Position numbers and translations under genes: made by a program. The notes beneath the pieces were generated by a model that was given only the letters and a program-made list of their open reading frames with translations, was not told the DNA's origin and searched no databases. Positions 37,519-47,509 of a stretch of DNA of 64,000 nucleotides are shown here, piece by piece. The stretch spans positions 62,001-126,000 of the forward strand of contig NZ_VKGK01000010.1 in the NCBI RefSeq assembly GCF_007197645.1, given 5' to 3'. Numbering within the stretch: position 1 is the first letter of the stretch; every line of letters begins with the position of its first letter. The stretch comes from Shewanella hanedai. Its GTDB lineage: Bacteria > Pseudomonadota > Gammaproteobacteria > Enterobacterales > Shewanellaceae.

Positions 37519-38412
37519 CTAGCTGTTCGCGGCAAGTGACTTGTCTGAGACAAAATCACGAATATGCCCTACAACCTCTTCGCTAGCATCTTCAAGAATA
37601 TAGTGACCACAATCAGCAAATTCATGCACGCTTGCGTGTGGCATCTCGACTTTCCATTGGGCTAAGAAATGTTTATCGAAAACGAAATCTTTAAGACCCC
37701 AACAGATAAGCGTTGGTACATTGGCAAACTTAGGCAAACTTGCCTCTATCTCAGACACAAGCTCATAATTTCTATCACCTGGCTTAAGCGGGATATCTTG
37801 CACAAATCTCAAAGTAGAGATGCGATTCGCCCATGAGTTAAATGGTGCGACATAAGCATTTCTGATCTCAGCAGGCATAGGCTTACGCTTAACACCTACA
37901 TATGAGGCGATAGATGAGAAAGCATTAAACCCGCGTACTAAGGCTGTGCCCAATAAGGTATTACGACAGATCCACAATGGCCAAGGGAAAGGTTTTGACT
38001 CTGGAAGATGAAAAGCACCAGTGTTCAAAATCACAAGACGTTTTATGCGTTCTGGGTAACGGGCCGCGTAACCCATGCCAATCATTCCGCCCCAATCATG
38101 AACCACTAAGGTGATGTTCTCTTTCACATCAAGGTGGTCAAGCAGTGCTTCAAGGTCGTCAATACGATTTTTTAGCGTGTAATCATAACCGCTATCATCT
38201 GGCTTATCTGACAAGCCACAACCAATATGATCCGGCACGATACATTGATGATCACCGCTAAGCGCTGTCACCACATTGCGATAATAGAATGACCAGCTCG
38301 GGTTACCATGAACCATAACAACTGGCTCACCTTGCCCTTCGTTGACATACTGCAGCTTATGGCCATTTCTATCGAGATAATTACGCTTGAAGGGAAACAG
38401 AGTGTCTAACAT
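37519..38412 (-). CDS. oleB: OleB, beta-lactone decarboxylase (alpha/beta hydrolase)
   Basis: A 297-residue alpha/beta hydrolase of the haloalkane-dehalogenase branch. It splits the beta-lactone from OleC into olefin and CO2. It has the oxyanion motif VHGNPSW, the nucleophile in VVHDWGGMIG (D106) and the catalytic His in CGHYILED. An upstream in-frame start at 38439 would add nine residues; MLDTLFPFKR at 38412 matches relatives. The order oleA-oleB-oleC-oleD is the typical gammaproteobacterial one. A weak stem-loop (GCCTC/GAGGC, about 38441-38455) lies in the oleA-oleB gap. Confidence 0.92.
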   Translation of the reverse strand: MLDTLFPFKRNYLDRNGHKLQYVNEGQGEPVVMVHGNPSWSFYYRNVVTALSGDHQCIVPDHIGCGLSDKPDDSGYDYTLKNRIDDLEALLDHLDVKENITLVVHDWGGMIGMGYAARYPERIKRLVILNTGAFHLPESKPFPWPLWICRNTLLGTALVRGFNAFSSIASYVGVKRKPMPAEIRNAYVAPFNSWANRISTLRFVQDIPLKPGDRNYELVSEIEASLPKFANVPTLICWGLKDFVFDKHFLAQWKVEMPHASVHEFADCGHYILEDASEEVVGHIRDFVSDKSLAANS

Positions 38413-38547
38413 GACGCTTCCTAATATTCTTATTAACAAAGCCTCGGTTAAGAGGCCCTGTTTTTATATATTTGATAGAGTGTATACCCACAGTTCACCG
38501 CCGCTCTCGGCATCCGAACTGAATTCACCCTTTAAATGCAGTATTGC

Positions 38548-39597
38548 TTACCACTTAATCCCTAACATCATGCAGTTTAAACCACTGCCGATTCCGAGAA
38601 AGCTCACCTGATCGCCCTTTTTAAGGAAACCTTGATCATGCGCCATGGCAGCCGTAACAGGTAAAGATACCGTGCCCATATTGCCGAGCAACTGATATGT
38701 GGGAAACTCTTTCTCTTGAGGTATGTTCAAGGCATTCAGCACCAAACGACGATTAGACGATCCCACCTGATGGCAGATAACCTTATCGACCTGTTCAACC
38801 ACCCAGTCACGTTGTTCAAGGAAATGACTCCAAGTATGACGAGCAAGCTCAACCCCCTCTTTAAGTAAGGCCACACCATCGGTGCGCATAAACTCACGAT
38901 AAAGATGTAAGCCTGCTTCCTGTAAGCCCCACTGGCAAAGATTGTGATGCTCAGGTGCAGAAAGGTGGCTAGCCCCTAAAAGCTGATGCTCACGATCGCC
39001 TCTTAACGGTAAACTACCGTCGGTGAGTAATACCGCCACAGCGCCAGACCCACCGGTTAATGTCGCCAGTGACTGAGCATAATTCTGCATCGTTTGATCC
39101 GCCAACATGTTATCGATTGTAATATCGACAATATGACGGGCTGATTCACACGAAACCACTAGACCCGCTTTGATTTGCCCTAACTCGATACGGTTAGCGA
39201 TATCCAAAATACCAGATAAAACACCTAAACAGGCGTTACTGATATCATAAATAGCGGTATCTTTAGATACGCCAAGCTCAGCAGCAATACGACATGCGGT
39301 AGCAGGTTCATGTTGATCTCGACAAACTCCGGTATACACCACAGCGCCCAGATCACCGACTTTTATGCCAGTTTCATCAATTGCCTTATGTGCAGCCGCC
39401 AAGGCACCATCGGATAACCGATGACCTTTAGGCCACCATCGGCGCTCCTGAATACCAGTCAATGCGGCAAGTTGCCCCATTGGAATGCGAAATTTCTTGT
39501 ATAGCGGTGCCAATCTAGATTCTAAATCGGAAGTGGACACGACTTCAGGTGCCAGTTCATATGCCAGGCTATTAATAAATACTCGGGAATATTTCAT
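38548..39597 (-). CDS. oleA: OleA, acyl-CoA head-to-head condensing enzyme
   Basis: A 349-residue thiolase-superfamily enzyme that joins two fatty acyl-CoAs by non-decarboxylative Claisen condensation to a beta-keto acid, the first step of long-chain olefin synthesis. The nucleophilic Cys is in DISNACLGVLSG (C123), the Glu delivering the second chain is in DQHEPATAC (E97), and the His motif is ICHQVGSSNRR. Length and motifs separate it from FabH. In polyunsaturated-fatty-acid-making Shewanella the product of this pathway is a C31 polyene hydrocarbon. It is the first gene of the cluster, preceded by a 257-bp AT-rich gap without other genes. Confidence 0.94.
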   Translation of the reverse strand: MKYSRVFINSLAYELAPEVVSTSDLESRLAPLYKKFRIPMGQLAALTGIQERRWWPKGHRLSDGALAAAHKAIDETGIKVGDLGAVVYTGVCRDQHEPATACRIAAELGVSKDTAIYDISNACLGVLSGILDIANRIELGQIKAGLVVSCESARHIVDITIDNMLADQTMQNYAQSLATLTGGSGAVAVLLTDGSLPLRGDREHQLLGASHLSAPEHHNLCQWGLQEAGLHLYREFMRTDGVALLKEGVELARHTWSHFLEQRDWVVEQVDKVICHQVGSSNRRLVLNALNIPQEKEFPTYQLLGNMGTVSLPVTAAMAHDQGFLKKGDQVSFLGIGSGLNCMMLGIKW

Positions 39598-39854
39598 GCA
39601 ACAGTAATATTTCGCTCACTATATTGATTGAAAAACAACCAATAAATATTGTTTTTAGTGTTAACCCGACATTTGAACAAGAAAAGACTAATGATTCAAT
39701 AGAAAACCGTCTTAGGTTCACTTTATTTGCTCATTTAACCTTAACTGGGATCCAGTTGCCGAGAGTTTGAATTCATAATCAAACACAGTAAGATACAAAT
39801 TCTTATTATAAATAGTTACTTATGTACCAATTAATACTATAAACGTAAACTTGT

Positions 39855-41078
39855 CTACCTTTTAGCCTTAATCAGTGAATTTCTTGGTGTTATCGCATTA
39901 TCACAAAACACTTCTAAGCTGACTTGATAACCTTGCTCCTCCAAAAAACAGACTCTATCGAGCAGTAACCAATGCTCGAACACAGCGCGAAATAGGTGAG
40001 CGACAAGATCAACCCTGCGGGTCAATTTTTGCCGTTCAATCCCTAAATGAAGAAAATGCTCAAAATCGACTACTTTAGGAAGAGTCACTGCTTTTTGCTC
40101 TGCCGCCCAAACACAGAAAGCAGCAAACTCTCCGCTCAGCTGACTTTGCTTTATTGAAGGAATAGGTAAGTACTGACTTACCTCTCTGACGTCACGCTGC
40201 AGACAATCAAAACCTAAGCGCCAAGCTATCTCTTTATGCCTTAAGCTCAACTGTTTTTCATTCGCTATTGTACTTTGCTGTAAAGGCAACTGAAGATCAT
40301 GACGCGTTAATCTTAACTCACTTTTAATACCAAGCCGCGACATAGCTTGATATTCCTGAGCTTGGATCAAATGGTAACAACACGGTGAGATGGCAATATC
40401 TCGCGTTCCCGCCTTCGTCGCTAGATGTAGCAAACGCACATGGAGGTCACCACAAGCATGCAGGGCAACGGCTTGCTGTTCAACTTTAAGTTCACTTTGC
40501 TGTGCATCAAAAGCATCAGCGCAGATAAACCGTTGTGGCAATTGCCACTGCTTAGCAAACACTTCACCGGCTTCACAAAGCCCTTGTTGCCACTCTAAGC
40601 TGACGACCTGCCTATCGTATGCCTTTGCGATTAATCGTCCAAGGTGCCCTTTACCTGCGCACCATTCAAGCACTTCACTCTGCCCATTGTCTATCTGCTG
40701 AGTAAATGCGTTTATCTGAGCCCATTTTCGCCCCTTAATCCCTGCGCTGAAATGGCCAGCATCTTGTTGGCCAATCACTTCAGACTGATGTGTTTGGGTG
40801 CTAGGTGCCTTGATATCGAGTAGTTCTAAGCGCCACTCCAAACCCAAATCAGCGAGATCGGCCTTAAGTGCGGGCAATAAGTAAGCCAGTAAATCAGCTT
40901 GTACTTTATCAATGTTATCAAGCTCACAGTCATCAAGCGACCAAACACACTCGGCAAGATGAGGAAACCTCTCCTGCCAAGGCAGAGCATCGCAATTAAA
41001 TGCTTTCACTTGCCACAGTTCACGGCTTTGAACTAATAGCGTATCCAACTGAGATAACAAGGCATTGTGGGCTATCAT
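39855..41078 (-). CDS. SAM-dependent methyltransferase (METTL25/TRMT13-like)
   Basis: A 407-residue class I methyltransferase. The SAM motif EVLEWCAGKGHLGRLIA lies in the middle, and ALHACGDLHVRLL and ISPCCYHLI follow, the last being characteristic of the Methyltransf_32 group. The substrate is unknown; eukaryotic relatives modify RNA or ribosomal protein. The N-terminal 120 residues are not recognisable. Its ATG lies immediately after the stop codon of the upstream lipoprotein gene, so the two are likely coupled. Confidence 0.8.
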   Translation of the reverse strand: MIAHNALLSQLDTLLVQSRELWQVKAFNCDALPWQERFPHLAECVWSLDDCELDNIDKVQADLLAYLLPALKADLADLGLEWRLELLDIKAPSTQTHQSEVIGQQDAGHFSAGIKGRKWAQINAFTQQIDNGQSEVLEWCAGKGHLGRLIAKAYDRQVVSLEWQQGLCEAGEVFAKQWQLPQRFICADAFDAQQSELKVEQQAVALHACGDLHVRLLHLATKAGTRDIAISPCCYHLIQAQEYQAMSRLGIKSELRLTRHDLQLPLQQSTIANEKQLSLRHKEIAWRLGFDCLQRDVREVSQYLPIPSIKQSQLSGEFAAFCVWAAEQKAVTLPKVVDFEHFLHLGIERQKLTRRVDLVAHLFRAVFEHWLLLDRVCFLEEQGYQVSLEVFCDNAITPRNSLIKAKR

Positions 41079-42260
41079 TTATGCGCTTTTAGCCTGCTTG
41101 TTAACACGCTTACTTTCCATGCGTTTACCCAGCCAAACTCCTAAACCTAATGGTGCAAAAAAGACCACACCAAGGAAGAGTACAAAGTACAGGATCAAAC
41201 TCTTCAGTGTGTTTGTCAGTTCTTGAAACACCACTTCAACAGTGTGCTTAGAGATCTCATCTAAATTAGCGGCAGCTGCCACACGCTCTCGCGTGATCAT
41301 ATTTTCTAAGGCTATACGTTCATTCTTTACCATTAGCTCTAACGCCTGACGTTCTACAGACAGCTGAGCTAACTTGTCATCAGTTGACTCACTCAACTGT
41401 TGAAGTAACGGGCTTAGTTCACTGCGCATATCCACCGCCAGCGCTTCCATCATCTCAGGGCTCTGAGCCATCAGCTCACGAAACTTAGCCGAGGTGTCGC
41501 TAATATTAGTTAGCGTACTCTGGATCTCAGCCACATTAAGATTAGAATGAAGCGCGTATAACTCCGCTTTCCAAGCGATGACTTTTGGCATCTGTTCGGC
41601 AATCATCGCCATGCGATCTGAAATATCACTCATCACTTCAGGAACTGAACCAAAGGTCGTTACCGCTTCAAACTCATTTAATCCTCTGAAAGCGAGCCAA
41701 TCGTTAAAGGCTGAGTGACGGCTGAAGGTCATCTCTGTCAGTGGATTTTTTTGTATATATTGCTCAATAAACGCTTGGTTCTTGGCAAAATCACCCGGCT
41801 TAACGAAACCTTTGATGGTATTTTCAAATTCGAGTAGTAAGGCTCTGCTTGTCTTAACCGCTAATGTTTGCTGTGAACCAAATAAGGCTTTGCCTGCCCC
41901 TCTCTCATAAAAGTCTGTCATCTGCGCCGTCAATGCCCAAGTATCGACCATCGCAGCCACTGGTGAGGCTTGAAAAATGGTGCGTTGCAGCGCTTGTTCA
42001 GAAAAAATCTTCCACATGAGCGTATTTGATTGAATGAAAACAGCATCTGCTTCATCCTGACTGCGAAAAGCAATTTGATCGGCAGTCTGCTCCACTTTGC
42101 TGTAAAAAGAGCTGCTAAAATCACGGCTAAAAACACGCATATTTAATTGCTCTTGAGGCAGAGGTTGGATACCACTTTCTAACTTCACCTCCAACAAAGA
42201 GCATGCGGTAGTTAACAAGCCCACCAATGTCATAAAACTTAACCGTAACAACGCTTTCAT
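41079..42260 (-). CDS. Lipoprotein with long helical domain and C-terminal membrane helix
   Basis: A 393-residue protein whose start MKALLRLSFMTLVGLL leads to a lipobox LTTACS, so a lipidated Cys is expected. A long, mostly helical and coiled-coil-rich region follows. Near residues 350-375 there is a strongly hydrophobic segment (LILYFVLFLGVVFFAPLGLGVWL) ending in a basic tail. It is therefore anchored at both ends, with the helical part probably in the periplasm. I recognise no named family; chemoreceptor-like helical patterns occur but no signalling tip. An in-frame ATG at 42275 would add five residues. Confidence 0.75.
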   Translation of the reverse strand: MKALLRLSFMTLVGLLTTACSLLEVKLESGIQPLPQEQLNMRVFSRDFSSSFYSKVEQTADQIAFRSQDEADAVFIQSNTLMWKIFSEQALQRTIFQASPVAAMVDTWALTAQMTDFYERGAGKALFGSQQTLAVKTSRALLLEFENTIKGFVKPGDFAKNQAFIEQYIQKNPLTEMTFSRHSAFNDWLAFRGLNEFEAVTTFGSVPEVMSDISDRMAMIAEQMPKVIAWKAELYALHSNLNVAEIQSTLTNISDTSAKFRELMAQSPEMMEALAVDMRSELSPLLQQLSESTDDKLAQLSVERQALELMVKNERIALENMITRERVAAAANLDEISKHTVEVVFQELTNTLKSLILYFVLFLGVVFFAPLGLGVWLGKRMESKRVNKQAKSA

Positions 42261-42506
42261 AACGCCCCCAATCACTCTTCGTCTTTAACTGAAAAGTGGG
42301 TAAAAATAGGAAAAAAATTCCGCTGAAGTTTACCAAATTAATGGTTATTTACCTATAGTAGAATACGCTCATGATATTTATCCAACACAGTCTCTCCCCA
42401 ACTCACATAAGACTGTGTAAACTCTGGCCACACTTGAATTGTGTGACGAAGATCATTAATATCCCCTCTTCAAAATGACAGTCTAAAAACGTGAAGTAGG
42501 CATAGA

Positions 42507-42752
42507 ATGATTCATTCCCCTTGTGTAGCAAAATGTGGACTCAATGACGAAGATATCTGCATGGGTTGTTATCGCAACATCGATGAAATCGTCGAATGGG
42601 GCAACGCTGATGACGCTTTTAAAACGAAGGTACTGGAATTAATCCCAGCAAGAAAAATCGCGTTGGGTAAAGGTGAGAATTGCCTAAAACTCACAAGAGA
42701 CAAATGGATTGAAACAGAAGCTCGTCTGCAGGGTGACACGGAAGAAGTGTAA
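42507..42752 (+). CDS. DUF1289-family small protein
   Basis: An 81-residue protein beginning with the conserved cysteine pattern SPCVAKCGLNDEDICMGCYRNIDEI, which suggests metal or Fe-S binding. DUF1289 proteins are widespread in proteobacteria and have no established function. It stands alone and is convergent with the YajD-like gene, with a shared terminator. Confidence 0.87.
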   Translation: MIHSPCVAKCGLNDEDICMGCYRNIDEIVEWGNADDAFKTKVLELIPARKIALGKGENCLKLTRDKWIETEARLQGDTEEV

Positions 42753-42756
42753 GACT

Positions 42757-42794
42757 AAAAAAGAGATATGCGCACTGCATATCTCTTCCTTTTA
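42757..42794. terminator. Bidirectional intrinsic terminator
   Basis: The 11-bp stem AAGAGATATGC (42761-42771) / GCATATCTCTT (42777-42787) has A and T tracts outside. It lies between the convergent DUF1289 and YajD-like genes. Confidence 0.85.
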
Positions 42795-42804
42795 AAGCCA
42801 AATG

Positions 42805-43167
42805 CTATTTCTTCATCATACCTTTGAGGTTAGCAAACGGATTGTAGGTCGCGCCATCAACGGCAGCTTCCTTGGTCGCGCCGTATTGGATTAACTCTTC
42901 AAATTTAGAATGCTCATTATCATGGCAATATAAACACAAGAGTTCCCAGTTAGAGCCATCTGATGGATTATTATCGTGATTATGATCCACATGATGCACT
43001 GTTAACTCTCGTAAGTTGGCATTGGTAAATTCACGAGTACAACGTCCACAAATCCATGGGTAGAGTTTTAACGCTTGCTCACGGTAACCTGTCTCACGTT
43101 TGGCTTTATACTCTCTGGCTTCGGCCAACACTTTATCTAATTTACTTTGCCCTTGGCTTGCTGACAT
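42805..43167 (-). CDS. yajD: YajD-like HNH-fold protein
   Basis: A 120-residue HNH-motif protein similar to E. coli YajD. CGRC and CLYC pairs form the zinc knuckle, and LTVHHVDHNHDNNPSDGSNW supplies the HNH core ending in LLCLYCHDNEH. Nuclease activity is implied by the fold; the biological role is unknown. An in-frame ATG at 43176 adds three residues, but SD spacing (AGAGA) favours 43167. Confidence 0.85.
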   Translation of the reverse strand: MSASQGQSKLDKVLAEAREYKAKRETGYREQALKLYPWICGRCTREFTNANLRELTVHHVDHNHDNNPSDGSNWELLCLYCHDNEHSKFEELIQYGATKEAAVDGATYNPFANLKGMMKK

Positions 43168-43258
43168 AAAGTTCATCTCTACTTATTTATACAAAGTCAC
43201 ACTAAAACGAATAGTACCAAAAAACGATTTTATCGCAAAATGGGGATAATTGATAAAG

Positions 43259-43283
43259 AAACAGCCCTTAAAAGGGCTGTTTG
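43259..43283 (-). terminator. Intrinsic terminator after betT
   Basis: The 9-bp stem ACAGCCCTT / AAGGGCTGT with a two-base loop is 33 bp beyond the betT stop. On the minus strand it continues into a TTTC-rich tract. Confidence 0.7.
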
Positions 43284-43313
43284 AGTCTACTTTAATGCAC
43301 CTAGATAATGAAA

Positions 43314-45290
43314 CTAACTTTCATTACCCACATACTCAGAGTTTGTCAGGTGCAAATAATGCAGATATTTTTCATACTGCGTCACAACATCTGCCAAGAT
43401 CTGATCTTGATTAAAGCCCATCACATCATAATGCTGACCACCATGCTCAAGGAATACCTCAACACGGTAGTACTCAGTATCACCACCATCAACCTCACTC
43501 TCAATTGGGTTAATGATGGTGAAAGCACGGACACGTAGACCATAGGCGAAATCGTCATATTCTTCATTAGCGATAACGAAACGAATGCGGTTTTCAAAAT
43601 GTAGCAATTCCGCAGGGATCTCTTTACTAATAAAGCTTTCACATACCTTAGTCAGTGCCGGAGTCGCCACGTTATCGAGGAAGTCTTGTGCATTCTTCTG
43701 GCTAGGATGAGAGACCAGAACATCAATGTGATCTTCCCAGTTCACATCAGTTTTAGTGAACTGTACGCTGGTATTATGTAACTGCACACTATTGATTTTA
43801 AGCCAGTCATCTTTCAATGCCTTGTATAAACCAATACACATTAAGAACATAATCAACAAGAACGGCAACGCACTGGCGATAGCGACAGTTTGCAATGCCT
43901 GCAGACCACCAGCAAGCAAGAGTACTGATGCCACAACACCTTGTAACAGAGCCCAGAAGACACGCTGCCAAACAGGTGCGTTTTGATCGCCACCTGAGGT
44001 CAGGTTATCGATAACCAGCGAACCAGAATCCGACGATGTAACAAAGAACGTCACAACCAAACACAGCGCGATCGTCGATAACAAGGTTGAGAACGGCATA
44101 TGTTCGAAAAACACAAACAAAGCAACAGATACATCTGAAGAAACCGCGTCAGATAAATACGTTGCTCCATGATTCATAATCGCATCAATGGCTGTGTTAC
44201 CGAATACTGTCATCCACAAAAACGTAAATGCGGTCGGCACAAATAACACACCGATAAGGAACTCTCTAATGGTTCGGCCACGTGATACGCGGGCAATAAA
44301 GGTGCCAACGAAAGGAGACCATGAGATCCACCAGCCCCAATAAAGTAATGTCCAACCACCTAACCAGTCATTTTTCTGCTCATAGGCATATAAGTTAAAT
44401 GTTTTGCCTACAATATCACTAAGATAACTTCCGGTGTTTTGCACAAACGCTTGCAGTAGCTCAACTGTCGGACCAAAAATCATCACGAAAAGAAGCAGTA
44501 ATGCAGCTAAGCCAAGGTTGAGTTCACTGAGTCGTCTCACCCCGTTATCTAAACCAGAGAAAACAGACAAGGTGGCAATTAAAGAGATACCAATAATTAA
44601 CCCAACTTGTACGTACGCATTAACAGGAACATCAAGTAGGTAATTCAGACCTGAGTTGACCTGTAATACCCCGAAACCTAGCGATGTTGCGACACCAAAC
44701 ATGGTACCGAGTACCGCAAACGTATCCACTGCATGGCCGATAGGGCCATATATACGTTCACCAATTAAAGGGTAAAGCGCACTTCGAGGAAGTAGCGGTA
44801 ACTTATGGCGATAGGAGAAATAAGCCAAACTTAGCGCAACGACGGCATAGATAGCCCACGCATGGATCCCCCAATGGAAGAAGGTGATCTTCATGGCATC
44901 TTTAGCGGCTTGAATCGACTCAGGAGTCGCATCGGGCGGTGCTAAATAATGCATAACAGGCTCTGCAACCCCGAAAAACATCAAACCAATGCCCATTCCA
45001 GCGGAAAAGAGCATGGCTATCCAGCTTTTATAGCTGTAGTCAGGTTCAGCATGATCTGGGCCTAATTTGATATCACCAAAGCGACTCATCATCACAAAGA
45101 TGATAAAGATCAAAAAAACGGCAACACCTAAGATGTACAGCCACCCAGCTTTGAGTTCGAACCAGGATTGAACAGACTTAAATATGAGTTGTACTTGTGA
45201 AGGCCATATAGCCCCAACAAATACCATTAACGCAATCAGGAAAACAGAGGAAAAGAAAACAGGAGGATTTATACTGGATTTGATCGACAT
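43314..45290 (-). CDS. betT: BCCT-family choline/betaine transporter (BetT-like)
   Basis: A 658-residue transporter with twelve predicted helices and a long cytoplasmic C-terminal domain, like BetT. Family signatures include the glycine-rich GMGIGLMFFGVAEP and the aromatic/arginine motif LYWGWWISWSPFVGTFIARVSRGRT. It imports choline or betaine using a cation gradient for osmoprotection. The C-terminal domain of about 150 residues may sense osmolarity as in other BetT proteins. A start at 45311 is also in frame; MSIKSSINPP at 45290 resembles relatives. No bet biosynthetic genes are adjacent. Confidence 0.92.
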   Translation of the reverse strand: MSIKSSINPPVFFSSVFLIALMVFVGAIWPSQVQLIFKSVQSWFELKAGWLYILGVAVFLIFIIFVMMSRFGDIKLGPDHAEPDYSYKSWIAMLFSAGMGIGLMFFGVAEPVMHYLAPPDATPESIQAAKDAMKITFFHWGIHAWAIYAVVALSLAYFSYRHKLPLLPRSALYPLIGERIYGPIGHAVDTFAVLGTMFGVATSLGFGVLQVNSGLNYLLDVPVNAYVQVGLIIGISLIATLSVFSGLDNGVRRLSELNLGLAALLLLFVMIFGPTVELLQAFVQNTGSYLSDIVGKTFNLYAYEQKNDWLGGWTLLYWGWWISWSPFVGTFIARVSRGRTIREFLIGVLFVPTAFTFLWMTVFGNTAIDAIMNHGATYLSDAVSSDVSVALFVFFEHMPFSTLLSTIALCLVVTFFVTSSDSGSLVIDNLTSGGDQNAPVWQRVFWALLQGVVASVLLLAGGLQALQTVAIASALPFLLIMFLMCIGLYKALKDDWLKINSVQLHNTSVQFTKTDVNWEDHIDVLVSHPSQKNAQDFLDNVATPALTKVCESFISKEIPAELLHFENRIRFVIANEEYDDFAYGLRVRAFTIINPIESEVDGGDTEYYRVEVFLEHGGQHYDVMGFNQDQILADVVTQYEKYLHYLHLTNSEYVGNES

Positions 45291-45735
45291 ACCACTCTCG
45301 CAAATTAGCACATAGTTGATATACCTAAACCTGTTGTTAGATGCTCAATAAAGCATCTTAAGTGGGTTTAAGTAAGGCTCACTCAACTACAAGATATCCC
45401 GATCACATTAAATGGTGAGACATCATACAATGCGTAACGTTATGGTTATGCCTGTATCTGTGCCGGAAATCATAATTTGTGCACGCCTGTTAAGGCTATA
45501 TACCCAGATAAAACTGAGGTTTAATACTCGAGCTTAAGTTATATTTTTATTTTTAAATTAATAACTTAAAATCAAGAAACAACAGACTCATTTAATAACT
45601 GCCACATACCTAAGCCAAAAAGTGGTAAACACAGCGCTATTGCATACAATCTGCTTATACACAAAGATTTGAATACTATACAGGATTTTAATCGTTAATT
45701 CTGAGCTAACGCTCCCTTTACCTCTCATATAAGAC
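45291..45735. promoter_or_regulatory. AT-rich intergenic region upstream of betT
   Basis: These 445 bp contain no supportable gene. They must include the betT promoter (minus strand). No clear operator or RNA structure was identified. Confidence 0.35.
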
Positions 45736-45760
45736 AAAAAGCAGCCTAATGCTGCTTTTT
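45736..45760. terminator. Intrinsic terminator after phoU
   Basis: AAAAAGCAGC, the loop CTAAT, then GCTGCTTTTT forms a 10-bp stem, 32 bp beyond the phoU stop codon. It is followed by a T run on either strand. Confidence 0.85.
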
Positions 45761-45791
45761 AACAAAAGAGCAACAACATAAGTCGCTAAAT

Positions 45792-46502
45792 TTAAAACTT
45801 AAGATCTTTCTCCATCTCTTCGTAAGAGACATGACGCACATCTTTACCTTTTACGTAGTAGATGATGTATTCACAGATGTTTTGACAACGATCACCCACC
45901 CGCTCTACAGCACGTGCAGCCCAAAGCACATCCAGCACCTCAGGAATAGACCTAGGGTCGGCCATCATATAAGTCATCAGTTGACGAATGATCCCTTCAT
46001 ACTCCTTGTCTATTTTAACGTCTTCTTTGTGCAGCTGTAGCGCCTTTTCCGCATCCATACGAGCCAAGGCATCCAAAGTATCATGCAGTAAGCGCGTCGC
46101 ATGACGGCCCATGTTTTCAATACTCACCAAGAGTGGCTGTTGATTTTTAGAACGCTTATCCAGCGCTGCTTTTGCAATTTTTGCGCAAGCATCGCCGATA
46201 CGTTCCAAATCTGTGATTGTTTTTGAAATCGCCAGCACTAAACGCAGATCACTCGCCGCTGGCTGACGTTTAGCGATTATGCGGGTGCACTCTTCATCGA
46301 TAGCAACCTCCATATCATTGACCATACGATCGCCATCAATAACTCTCTGCGCTAAATCAGCATCCAACGCGCCTAGCGCATCAAGAGACTGCTCAAGTTG
46401 ACGCTCAACAAGTCCGCCCATCGCTAGGACACGATTGCGAATATCGTCGAGTTCAGCATTAAATTGGCCTGAAATATGTTTACTTAAGTTCATATTTTCC
46501 AT
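45792..46502 (-). CDS. phoU: Phosphate-uptake regulator PhoU
   Basis: A 236-residue all-helical protein with two PhoU repeats. Metal-binding acidic motifs recur ([13 protein letters not shown] and [15 protein letters not shown]). PhoU links the Pst transporter to the PhoR sensor kinase and represses the phosphate regulon when phosphate is plentiful. It is the last gene of pstC-pstA-pstB-phoU and is followed by a terminator. Confidence 0.95.
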   Translation of the reverse strand: MENMNLSKHISGQFNAELDDIRNRVLAMGGLVERQLEQSLDALGALDADLAQRVIDGDRMVNDMEVAIDEECTRIIAKRQPAASDLRLVLAISKTITDLERIGDACAKIAKAALDKRSKNQQPLLVSIENMGRHATRLLHDTLDALARMDAEKALQLHKEDVKIDKEYEGIIRQLMTYMMADPRSIPEVLDVLWAARAVERVGDRCQNICEYIIYYVKGKDVRHVSYEEMEKDLKF

Positions 46503-46561
46503 TGTGCTTAAACCTTTTAATTCTTTATAAAATGGACACTGAAAGCCACAAATTAACGTAT

Positions 46562-47380
46562 TTAGCCGTAACGCCCGGTAATGTAATCTTCCGTTTTACG
46601 TTTTCTGGGCGTCGTAAATATCGTGTTGGTATCGGCATACTCAACCAACTCTCCCATATACATAAAAGCAGTTTGATCTGACACACGTGCAGCCTGCTGC
46701 ATATTATGCGTCACGATGACAACGGTGTACTTAGATTTTAACTCAGTGATTAGCTCTTCAATGGTCAATGTCGAAATAGGATCAAGCGCTGAAGTGGGCT
46801 CATCGAGCAGCAAGACTTCAGGTTCGATCGCAATCGCACGTGCAATCACCAGACGTTGCTGTTGACCACCTGAAAGACCAAACGCATTGTCATGTAATCT
46901 GTCTTTCACTTCATCCCAAATAGCCGCACCACGAAGTGAACGCTCAGCCGCGTCATCAAGGTCCCGTCGATTGTTGACCCCTTGCAGACGCAAGCCGTAC
47001 ACCACATTCTCATAGATAGATTTAGGAAATGGGTTAGGACGCTGAAACACCATCCCCACATTGCGCCTCAATGCCGCTACATCAACCTTTTTGTCATAGA
47101 TGTTTTGCCCATTCAGTAAAATCTCACCACTGATATGGCATTTTTCCACGAGATCGTTCATGCGATTAATACAACGAAGTAAAGTCGACTTACCACAACC
47201 ACTGGGACCAATAAATGCGGTCACTTGTTTTTCAGGTATTTTCATCGACACATCAAATAGAGCCTGTTTGTCTCCATACTTAAGATCTAAGTTTCGGATC
47301 TCCAAAGCAGTGTCTTCTTGACTCAAATTGTTAAGGTCTATTTGGTTTGTGCTCATGGCAGACTTATCTATCGAAATCAT
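46562..47380 (-). CDS. pstB: Phosphate ABC transporter ATPase PstB
   Basis: A 272-residue ABC ATPase with Walker [11 protein letters not shown], the PstB-specific Q-loop region [19 protein letters not shown], signature LSGGQQQR and Walker [13 protein letters not shown]. It powers phosphate import through PstC and PstA. An upstream ATG at 47395 is possible, but SD AGGA is placed correctly for 47380. Confidence 0.95.
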   Translation of the reverse strand: MISIDKSAMSTNQIDLNNLSQEDTALEIRNLDLKYGDKQALFDVSMKIPEKQVTAFIGPSGCGKSTLLRCINRMNDLVEKCHISGEILLNGQNIYDKKVDVAALRRNVGMVFQRPNPFPKSIYENVVYGLRLQGVNNRRDLDDAAERSLRGAAIWDEVKDRLHDNAFGLSGGQQQRLVIARAIAIEPEVLLLDEPTSALDPISTLTIEELITELKSKYTVVIVTHNMQQAARVSDQTAFMYMGELVEYADTNTIFTTPRKRKTEDYITGRYG

Positions 47381-47509
47381 GTTATGTCCTATCACTTAAT
47401 AGATCTGCTTCGCATCTCTATTGATACCACTCTCGTGGCGATGTTTTTGTCAACAGCACTCCCAAGAACTTCCACACTATGGGGAGCTTGAGAAAATTAA
47501 TCTGTGTCT

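Noticed and set aside
38434..38455. A second intrinsic terminator between oleA and oleB
   Set aside because: The stem is only five base pairs (GCCTC/GAGGC) and the following T tract is interrupted, so it is too weak to list as a separate feature.
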